From the NCBI GenBank assembly GCA_037143575.1, contig JBAWYM010000034.1:1-20232 (forward strand): a DNA stretch of 20,232 nt. The letters run 5' to 3'. Both the position numbers and the translations under genes were made by a program. The first letter of the stretch is position 1; each line of letters begins with the position of its first letter. The DNA is from JBAWYM01 sp037143575 (lineage in GTDB: Bacteria > Patescibacteriota > Gracilibacteria > Peribacterales > Peribacteraceae). The notes under the pieces were generated by a model. The model was not told the DNA's origin, made no database searches, and was given only the letters and a program-made list of their open reading frames with translations. This document shows, piece after piece, positions 14,786 through 20,232 of the stretch.

Positions 14786-15610
14786 TCACTGCTCTACCCC
14801 ATAGATCTGCAGCGCCTTCGTCACAATCTTCGCCACCTCCGCACGATTCACCGGATTATTCGGACCAAAGAGGCCCGTAGCTTTGCCTTCAGCATCCGTA
14901 TACCCCGACACCACACCATCTGTCGCTGCTGTTTCGATCGCTGCACCGAACTCGATGGAGCTATCAACGTCAGTGAAGACCTTGCCTGTCCTGAGTTGCA
15001 TCTTAGCGGAAAGCGCCTGAAGCACCGTCAGCACAACATCAGCGCGCGTCGCCGGCCGCAATGTATCCACCGATCCACCGGAGTACAGAGACCAACCGCG
15101 CTTCTCGCAGCAACGGACATACGGCTCGGTCCACGTCCCCGATGCAGTGCGATTCTTGATCGTCTGCTGACACACACTCGTATCTGTTCCGGAAAGTTGC
15201 ACGGCAATTTTCGCCAGTTGACCGACGGTCACATTGTCGACGGGACCATACAGACCCTTGGGAAGTCCATTGGTATCGCGATAGCCCGAGACGATCGTGC
15301 GCTCGATGATCTCGCGAACGAACGGCGCGAACCACGCATCGGAAGGAACATCCGTGAATGTGACAGGATAGCCATCCACCTTCGCGATGATGAAGGGAGA
15401 TGCTGGAAGAATAACCTTCGCCGCTCCGCTCCCTTCGGCGGGAAATAGATCGGCACTCCCCTCCCTCGTCGCACTCTGCAGGCGATCACTCTGCTCCTGC
15501 AGAAACTGATCGAGCGTCTGCTGGAGCTGCGGGGAAAGCATCGACTCTCCTGATGCGGCAAAGGCGATGACTGGAACGAACAACAATGGAAGAAGAAAGA
15601 AGCGGTGCAT
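14786..15610 (-). CDS. SLH-domain cell-surface protein
   Basis: The start at 15610 (MHRFFLLPLLFVPVIAFA, signal peptide) is preferred over ATG 15682 because a good promoter ends 6 nt before it. The mature part has a helical Gln-rich segment (LSPQLQQTLDQFLQEQSDRL). SLH repeats follow: FTDVPSDAWFAPFVREIIER with IVSGYRDTNG; a divergent one (GTWTEPYVRCCEKRGW ... LRPATRADVVLTVLQAL); and FTDVDSSIEFGAAIETAATD with GVVSGYTDAEG and PVNRAEVAKIVTKAL. It probably attaches to the cell wall non-covalently. Four Cys residues (VCQQ, RCCEK) are unusual for an SLH protein and could form disulfides. It differs from the other SLH protein (11900-12997), where the SLH repeats are N-terminal. Confidence 0.9.
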   Translation of the reverse strand: MHRFFLLPLLFVPVIAFAASGESMLSPQLQQTLDQFLQEQSDRLQSATREGSADLFPAEGSGAAKVILPASPFIIAKVDGYPVTFTDVPSDAWFAPFVREIIERTIVSGYRDTNGLPKGLYGPVDNVTVGQLAKIAVQLSGTDTSVCQQTIKNRTASGTWTEPYVRCCEKRGWSLYSGGSVDTLRPATRADVVLTVLQALSAKMQLRTGKVFTDVDSSIEFGAAIETAATDGVVSGYTDAEGKATGLFGPNNPVNRAEVAKIVTKALQIYGVEQ

Positions 15611-15616
15611 GGGAGA

Positions 15617-15645
15617 AGTGTAATGGATCCTCTGAAAAATGTCAT
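15617..15645 (-). promoter_or_regulatory. Promoter of the SLH gene, leaderless
   Basis: On the minus strand ATGACA (15640-15645) and TACACT (15617-15622) are 17 bp apart. Six bases then separate the -10 from ATG 15610, so the transcript should begin at the start codon. Confidence 0.65.
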
Positions 15646-15704
15646 GGTGATGGAGCTGACCTGAGCTGAACCGAAGCATCAAACTATGTCATTTGAAGAA
15701 AGTC

Positions 15705-15771
15705 GTACATTTGTCGCAGTTCGATCCCTCGTCCCGGCTCAGGACAGGCTCGCTCACTGTGACAAATGTAC
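15705..15771. repeat. Palindromic element between the divergent SLH and carB genes
   Basis: GTACATTTGTCGCAGT (15705-15720) and ACTGTGACAAATGTAC (15756-15771) pair at 15 of 16 positions around a 35-bp GC-rich centre containing CCGGCTCAGGACAGGCTCGC. It lies 67 bp before the carB start codon. It could be a repeat insertion or an operator; no T run is present. Confidence 0.7.
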
Positions 15772-15837
15772 TTAGCCTTCAGAAGTATCGTATTCTCACT
15801 TGCTTCAATCTCGACCCGCCGCTAGCCTGCCGCAGAT

Positions 15838-18800
15838 ATGACAGGTTTCCAAAGTCTCGGCCCCCGCGGCCCTCAGAAGGGCGACGGGGATGATTTTTCC
15901 AAAAATAGTTCAGGAAACAAAGGGAAGTATCAAGGAAAAACCATCCTCCTCCTCGGTTCCGGAGCGCTGAAGATCGGCGAGGCGGGAGAGTTTGATTACT
16001 CGGGCAGCCAAGCGATCAAAGCCTTCAAAGAAGAAGGTGCGCGCATCGTCCTCATCAATCCGAATATTGCCACCAACCAGACGAGCTGGGACCTGGCCGA
16101 CCGCGTGTACTTCATCCCCGTCACGCCGTCCTTCGTCGCACGCATCATCGAGAAGGAGCATCCGGATGCGATTGCGCTGAGCTTCGGCGGACAGACGGCA
16201 CTCAACTGCGGCATCGGCCTGGAAGACAGCGGCGTGCTCAGGGCACAGAACGTCGCGGTGCTCGGCACACCCGTGGAGAGTATCCGCAAAACCGAAGACC
16301 GTGCACTCTTCAATGCGGAGTTGAAATCGATCGGCGTGGATGTCCCGCGGTCCTTCGCCTGCGAATCGCTCGATCAGGCGCTGAAGGCTGCGCAGGAGCT
16401 GAAGTTCCCGGTGATCATCCGTGGAGCCTTCGCACTGGGAGGGAAGGGCTCCGGCCGACCGATGAACGAAGCGGAGCTGAAGGATCTGTGCAAAGTCGCT
16501 TTCGTGGAATCTCCACAAATCCTCGTGGAAGAAGACCTCACCGGCTGGAAGGAAATCGAATACGAAGTGGTGCGTGATACCGCCGACAATTGCATAACGG
16601 TCTGCAACATGGAGAACGTGGACCCGCTGGGGATCCACACCGGCGAATCCATCGTCATCGCTCCCAGCCAAACTCTCGACAACGAGGACTACCAGATGCT
16701 CCGGTCCATCGCCCTGAAAGTGATCCGGCACTTTGGCATCGTCGGGGAGTGCAACATCCAGTACGCGCTGGATCCCCGGTCACGGAAATATCGGGTGATC
16801 GAGGTGAACGCGCGCCTCAGCCGCAGCTCCGCACTCGCCTCCAAGGCCACGGGCTATCCACTCGCCTTCATCGCCGCCAAGCTCGCGATGGGCTACACCC
16901 TGCCGGGGCTGCGCAACGCCATCACCCAGGTCACCTGCGCGGATTTCGAACCGGCGCTGGACTACGTCGCGGTGAAGGTCCCCCGCTGGGATCTGCAGAA
17001 ATTCCGCCATGTGAGTGAGCGAGTGACGAGCGAGATGAAGTCTGTCGGCGAAGTGATGGCCCTGGGTCGCACATTCGAAGAAGCGCTCCAGAAAGCGATC
17101 CGCATGCTGAATATCGGGGAAGAAGGACTCTATCCGTCTTCGATGAAGTTCAAAGACCTCATCGCCGAGCTCAAGCGCCCCACCCCCCGCCGCATCTTCG
17201 CGCTGGCCAATGCCCTTGCCGGTGAATGGTCCGTCGATGAGGCGTCCATCGCAACGGGAATCGACCGCTGGTTCCTGGAAAGAATCCATAGCTGCGCAGA
17301 CGTTGCGTCATCACTGCAACAGACGAGAGTCGGTGGCGGCCTCACCACTCCCCTCCTCCGGCACGCCAAGCGCATGGGATTCTCGGACCGCGCCATTGCC
17401 AAGCTCACCGACCGCTCCCCGGGAGATATTCGGGAGCTTCGCCTCACCAGTGGTGTTCTGCCCGTGGTGAAGCAGATCGACACCCTCGCCGGAGAGTTCC
17501 CCGCGAAGACGAACTATCTGTACCTCACGTATCATGGGACGGAGAATGATGTTTCGTTTGATGGCGCCGGAGAAGCTATGAGCTTTGAGCGATTAGCTGT
17601 GAGCTTGAATACGTCTCGATCATCTGAGGTCACCGATACTTCTCGAGAAACATCAATCCAAAGAGAAATATCCGCAGCTCAAAGCTCAAAGCTCAAAGCT
17701 CAAAGCTACGCCGTGGTTCTCGGCGGCGGTCCCTATTCCATCGGCTCCTCCGTGGAATTCGACTGGTGCTGCGTGCAAGCTGCTCACGAATTGAGTCGCC
17801 AGGGGTACAAGGTAGCGATGATCAATTCCAATCCCGAAACCGTCAGCACGGATTACGACGAATGCGATGCGCTCTTCTTCGATGAGCTTACGGATGAACG
17901 GGTGCGGGATATCGCAGATTTGCTCCATCCTGCAGGCATCGTCGTCTCCATGGGCGGACAGATCCCCAATTCCCTCGCGCCCAAGATCGCCGCTGCGGGT
18001 ATCCCCATCTTCGGCACGGCCCCTGCGGATATCGACCGCGCGGAAGACCGGCACAAGTTCAGCTCCCTCCTGGATACTCTCAAGGTCGACCAGCCGGAGT
18101 GGAAGGAATTCTCGGAAATCGATTCTGCTACGGCATTCGCAGAGTCCGTCGGCTATCCGGTGATCGTCCGACCCAGCTACGTGCTCTCCGGTGCCTCCAT
18201 GGCCGTCGTCCACTCCCGGGATGATCTGCAGGATTACGTGGAGCGATCGGCGTTCGTGAATAAGGAGGCGCCCATCGTCATTTCCAAATTCGAAATCGGC
18301 GCCAAAGAGATAGAATTTGATGGGGTAGCGCAGAACGGCAAACTCCTCCTCTACGCGATCTCCGAACACGTGGAGAATGCCGGCGTGCATTCCGGCGACG
18401 CCACCATCGTGCTCCCGCCGCAGCGCGTCAATCTGGAGACCCTCCGTCAGGTGAAACACATCGGCAAAAATATCGCAGCAGGACTGAATATCTCCGGCCC
18501 GTTCAATATCCAAATCCTCGCCAAGGAGAACCGCCTGAAGGTGATCGAGTGCAACCTCCGCGCCAGCCGCAGCTTCCCCTTCGCGAGCAAAGTAACGGGG
18601 ATCAACTTCGCGACCCTCGCGACCCAGGCATTGCTGGGCAAAGCTCCAACGGACAAGCACTACCAGACCGTGGATCTGGATCACGTCGGCGTGAAGGCCG
18701 CACAATTCAGCTTCTCACGACTCAAAGGTGCAGACCCACGATTGGGCGTGGAGATGGCCAGCACCGGCGAAGTGGCCTGCTTCGGGGATAACGCTGAACA

Positions 18801-19257
18801 AGCACTCCTCCTCGCACTGCTCGCGGTCGGATTCAAACTCCCCAAGCGCTCGATCCTCCTCACCGTCGGACATCTGGAAGACAAGATCGATCTCTTCCCG
18901 GCGATGAAGACGCTCCAGGAAAAATGCTTCGTCTTCTTCGCTACAGGCCGGACCCACGATTTCCTGGAATCCCGCGGAATCCCCAGCGTCCTCCTCCACA
19001 AAGTCTCGGAACCCCGCAGCCCCAATATTCGCGAGTACCTCACGGAGCGCAGAGTGGATCTGGTGGTGAATATCCCCACCCACAGCAGCGCCACCGAGCA
19101 GACCGACGGCTACTTCATCCGTCGCCTCGCAACAGACCACGGCATCCCGCTCGTCACCAACGTCCAGCTCCTCAAGCGCATCGTGGAAGCGATTGCTCGC
19201 GAAGATACCGAGGCGTTGCCGCTGCTGGCGTGGCCGGATCTTTTAACCAGCGAATAG
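15838..19257 (+). CDS. carB: Carbamoyl-phosphate synthase large subunit, eukaryote-like type
   Basis: It makes carbamoyl phosphate from bicarbonate, ammonia and two ATP for pyrimidine and arginine synthesis. The 1139 residues show both synthetase halves: GSGALKIGEAGEFDYSGSQA (~40), GGQTALNCG, EVNARLSRSSALASKATGYP and MKSVGEVMALGRTFEEA in the first; GSSVEFDWCCV, NPETVSTDYDECD, RPSYVLSGASM and ECNLRASRSFPFASK in the second. A C-terminal MGS-like domain (~1000-1120; FFATGRTHDFLESRGIP) follows. Wording such as GEFDYSGSQAIKA, VTGWKEIEYEVVRD and CNMENVD.LGIHTGES is that of CAD/CPS1-type enzymes, not of E. coli CarB. About 45 extra residues (~580-624) in the linker between halves are a translated heptamer palindrome. 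ATG 15838 is the only in-frame start and adds ~30 residues at the N-terminus. No carA is nearby. Confidence 0.95.
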   Translation: MTGFQSLGPRGPQKGDGDDFSKNSSGNKGKYQGKTILLLGSGALKIGEAGEFDYSGSQAIKAFKEEGARIVLINPNIATNQTSWDLADRVYFIPVTPSFVARIIEKEHPDAIALSFGGQTALNCGIGLEDSGVLRAQNVAVLGTPVESIRKTEDRALFNAELKSIGVDVPRSFACESLDQALKAAQELKFPVIIRGAFALGGKGSGRPMNEAELKDLCKVAFVESPQILVEEDLTGWKEIEYEVVRDTADNCITVCNMENVDPLGIHTGESIVIAPSQTLDNEDYQMLRSIALKVIRHFGIVGECNIQYALDPRSRKYRVIEVNARLSRSSALASKATGYPLAFIAAKLAMGYTLPGLRNAITQVTCADFEPALDYVAVKVPRWDLQKFRHVSERVTSEMKSVGEVMALGRTFEEALQKAIRMLNIGEEGLYPSSMKFKDLIAELKRPTPRRIFALANALAGEWSVDEASIATGIDRWFLERIHSCADVASSLQQTRVGGGLTTPLLRHAKRMGFSDRAIAKLTDRSPGDIRELRLTSGVLPVVKQIDTLAGEFPAKTNYLYLTYHGTENDVSFDGAGEAMSFERLAVSLNTSRSSEVTDTSRETSIQREISAAQSSKLKAQSYAVVLGGGPYSIGSSVEFDWCCVQAAHELSRQGYKVAMINSNPETVSTDYDECDALFFDELTDERVRDIADLLHPAGIVVSMGGQIPNSLAPKIAAAGIPIFGTAPADIDRAEDRHKFSSLLDTLKVDQPEWKEFSEIDSATAFAESVGYPVIVRPSYVLSGASMAVVHSRDDLQDYVERSAFVNKEAPIVISKFEIGAKEIEFDGVAQNGKLLLYAISEHVENAGVHSGDATIVLPPQRVNLETLRQVKHIGKNIAAGLNISGPFNIQILAKENRLKVIECNLRASRSFPFASKVTGINFATLATQALLGKAPTDKHYQTVDLDHVGVKAAQFSFSRLKGADPRLGVEMASTGEVACFGDNAEQALLLALLAVGFKLPKRSILLTVGHLEDKIDLFPAMKTLQEKCFVFFATGRTHDFLESRGIPSVLLHKVSEPRSPNIREYLTERRVDLVVNIPTHSSATEQTDGYFIRRLATDHGIPLVTNVQLLKRIVEAIAREDTEALPLLAWPDLLTSE
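17575..17704 (+). repeat. Palindromic heptamer element inserted in frame in carB
   Basis: The left array at 17575-17609 reads GCTATGA, GCTTTGA, GCGATTA, GCTGTGA, GCTTGAA. The right array at 17677-17704 is four perfect GCTCAAA, the exact reverse complement of the GCTTTGA register. A 67-bp spacer separates them. The reading frame is kept through the whole element, adding a Ser/Thr/Lys-rich segment between the two CarB halves. Confidence 0.9.
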
Positions 19258-19344
19258 CGATTAGCGGATAGCGGATAGCGAGGAAATTGAGAATCAACGA
19301 CGACTTTTGCTCTTCTCTACGCGCTACACGCTACACGCTATCCG
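19249..19344 (+). repeat. Palindromic heptamer element between carB and greA
   Basis: The left array is AGCGAAT, AGCGATT, AGCGGAT, AGCGGAT, AGCGAGG (19249-19283). It overlaps the end of carB and supplies its TAG stop. The right array is CTACGCG, CTACACG, CTACACG, CTATCCG (19317-19344). AGCGGATAGCG and CGCTATCCGCT are perfect inverted arms. The right arm runs straight into the greA promoter. Confidence 0.9.
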
Positions 19345-19345
19345 C

Positions 19346-19374
19346 TTGCCAGTAGGCGAATCCATCCGTACACT
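19346..19374 (+). promoter_or_regulatory. Promoter of greA
   Basis: TTGCCA (19346-19351) and TACACT (19369-19374) are 17 bp apart. The leader would be about 21 nt with no ribosome site. The -35 begins within two bases of the end of the heptamer array. Confidence 0.5.
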
Positions 19375-19401
19375 CTCCGTACTCTCATTCCCCTCGCCAC
19401 A

Positions 19402-19956
19402 ATGCCAGACATGGATGATTTCACCCTCCCGGAAGAAATTCTACAAGACAATTCCTCCAGCAGCGGAAGCAGCAGTACCGCCGGCGATGATGATCAAACG
19501 CTCGTCACGCGCGAGGGATTGAAGAAATTGCAGGAAGAACTGGAGCTCCTCAAGACCGTCCGCCGCGGCGAAGTGGCTCAGCGCCTGAAGGAAGCGATCT
19601 CCTACGGAGACCTTTCCGAAAATTCCGAGTACGAAGAAGCGAAGAACGAGCAGGCCTTCGTGGAAGGACGCATCATGGAGCTGGAGCGCAAAGTGAAAAG
19701 TGCGAAGATCATCTCCGAGAGGACGGACCACCGCGCTGTGGAAATCGGCTCCTCGGTGACCGTGCGCAACAAGTCGACGCGCGAAGAGCCCGAGACGTAC
19801 ACCATCGTCGGTTCGACGGAAGCCAATCCCATCGACAAGAAAATCTCCAACGAATCCCCTCTCGGCAAGGCCTTCCTCTCCTCGAAGAAAGGCGATATCG
19901 TGGATGTGATCGCGCCCGGAGGAGTGTTTAAGTATGAGATTGTGAAGGTGGCGTGA
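19402..19956 (+). CDS. greA: Transcription elongation factor GreA
   Basis: GreA enters the RNA polymerase secondary channel and stimulates cleavage of backtracked RNA, releasing stalled complexes. The coiled-coil domain is clear: LVTREGLKKLQEELELLKTV, then the tip with DLSENSEYEEAKNEQAFVEG, whose acidic residues help hold catalytic metal. The C-terminal FKBP-like domain follows, with IDKKISNESPLGKAFLSSKK and GDIVDVIAPGGVFKYEIVKV. The 184 residues exceed the usual ~158 because of an N-terminal extension (residues 1-33) of acidic and Ser residues (MDDFTLPEEILQDNSSSS). A second in-frame ATG at 19411 could also be used. It is preceded and followed by heptamer palindromes and probably has its own promoter and terminator. 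Confidence 0.95.
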   Translation: MPDMDDFTLPEEILQDNSSSSGSSSTAGDDDQTLVTREGLKKLQEELELLKTVRRGEVAQRLKEAISYGDLSENSEYEEAKNEQAFVEGRIMELERKVKSAKIISERTDHRAVEIGSSVTVRNKSTREEPETYTIVGSTEANPIDKKISNESPLGKAFLSSKKGDIVDVIAPGGVFKYEIVKVA

Positions 19957-19959
19957 CGA

Positions 19960-20071
19960 GTTACTGGTTTACTGGTTATTAGTTATTAGTTTTTTTTCTG
20001 ATTGTGCTCTTCATTAATCAGAGCCTTTTTGCATCAAACTAGAAACTAATAACCAACAACTAGAAACTTAC
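19960..20071 (+). repeat. Palindromic heptamer element downstream of greA
   Basis: The left array is GTTACTG, GTTTACTG, GTTATTA, GTTATTA, then T8. The right array is AACTAGA, AACTAAT, AACCAAC, AACTAGA, AACTTAC in exact 7-bp register (20037-20071). GGTTATTAGTT (19974-19984) and AACTAATAACC (20044-20054) are perfect inverted arms, and CGAGT / ACTCG mark the outer ends. The centre holds a terminator-like stem. Confidence 0.85.
20004..20030 (+). terminator. Probable greA terminator
   Basis: GCTCT (20006-20010) pairs with AGAGC (20020-20024), then C and five T. An alternative stem TCTGATT / AATCAGA overlaps it. It lies about 50 bases after the greA stop, inside the heptamer palindrome. Confidence 0.55.
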
Positions 20072-20089
20072 TCGCTCTCCGCGTACTCT
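20061..20089 (+). promoter_or_regulatory. Promoter of the last gene, leaderless
   Basis: TAGAAA (four of six to consensus) and TACTCT are 17 bp apart. Six bases then precede the GTG start at 20096, matching the spacing seen at the NYN and SLH genes. The -35 lies inside the heptamer array. Confidence 0.45.
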
Positions 20090-20095
20090 TCCCCC

Positions 20096-20232
20096 GTGGC
20101 TGATCAGAAAGCTCCACCGGCCGTAACCATCCCCGACGATCTCAAGGCGAAATTCCCCGAGCTCATCGCACTGATACTGGGATCCGAGAGCATGAATGAC
20201 GAGGAGCGGCAGTACTGGGTGAATATCCTTCC
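20096..20232 (+). CDS. Conserved hypothetical protein (5' part only)
   Basis: GTG opens a frame that runs to the right edge: MADQKAPPAVTIPDDLKAKF, then PELIALILGSESMNDEERQY and WVNIL. The phrase GSESMNDEERQYW is one I associate with small conserved hypothetical proteins of candidate-phyla bacteria, near ~60-100 residues, where it is followed by a short helical region; this is recollection, not a search. Function is unknown. The start is supported by a -10 hexamer exactly six bases upstream and by the absence of an earlier in-frame start. It follows greA in the same direction but is separated from it by a terminator and a heptamer palindrome. Confidence 0.7.
   Translation, partial: MADQKAPPAVTIPDDLKAKFPELIALILGSESMNDEERQYWVNIL

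Noticed and set aside
15910..16731. 273-codon minus-strand frame inside carB
   Set aside because: Shadow of the first CarB half; no domain, signal or promoter.
17686..18705. 339-codon open frame on the minus strand inside carB
   Set aside because: It is antisense to the well-conserved second half of CarB and its composition reflects complementary codon bias; no family resemblance.
13601..20071. CRISPR array
   Set aside because: The repeats are 7 bp, contiguous and arranged as inverted arrays; there are no unique spacers of regular length and no cas genes.
1..20232. Alternative genetic code (TGA as glycine)
   Set aside because: Clear genes end at TGA (NYN, EamA, greA, Ser-rich protein) and no conserved domain is interrupted by TGA.

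Overview
The window most likely comes from a candidate-phyla-radiation (Patescibacteria) bacterium; Peregrinibacteria/Peribacteria-like is a guess from gene style, not proven. Pointers are S-layer-homology proteins, phage-fibre-like surface proteins, a NYN ribonuclease, a small 'SESMNDEERQYW' protein, mRNAs that mostly lack Shine-Dalgarno sites, and short 7-bp repeat arrays. TGA behaves as an ordinary stop, so the Gracilibacteria code does not apply.

Layout. 1-3580 (-): the first ~1190 codons of a giant secreted protein with two DUF2341 / LamG / Ig-like modules, running off the left edge. 3593-3842: two copies of a 62-bp hairpin repeat flanking an orphan promoter-terminator pair; the second copy encodes the tail of a NYN-domain protein (3788-4339, -). 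4477-6729 (-): an unusual fusion of two transposase-type helix-turn-helix domains, one membrane segment and a phage-tail-fibre-like ectodomain. 6776-7805: about 1 kb with no convincing gene. 7806-9341 (-): a secreted paralogue of that fibre without the DNA-binding part. 9432-11012 and 11009-11746 (-): a two-gene operon with a 4-bp overlap, encoding another fibre protein and a Ser-rich membrane-anchored protein. 11900-12997 (+): SLH protein. 13087-13344 (+): small membrane protein. 13457-13545 (-): tRNA-Leu(UAA). 13684-14676 (+): EamA/DMT transporter. 14786-15610 (-): second SLH protein. 15838-19257 (+): carB of eukaryote-like sequence type. 19402-19956 (+): greA. 20096-right edge (+): start of a conserved hypothetical gene.

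The left 16 kb is therefore mainly a cell-envelope locus and the right 4 kb is housekeeping. Two signals stand out. One is the HTH-HTH-TM-fibre protein, which could link an extracellular contact to DNA binding. The other is a family of palindromic elements built from degenerate 7-bp repeats. Each has its own heptamer but the same plan (array, spacer, inverted array). They lie between genes around carB and greA, and one is inserted in frame in the interdomain linker of CarB. Several genes have a -10 hexamer exactly 6 nt before the start codon, implying leaderless mRNAs.
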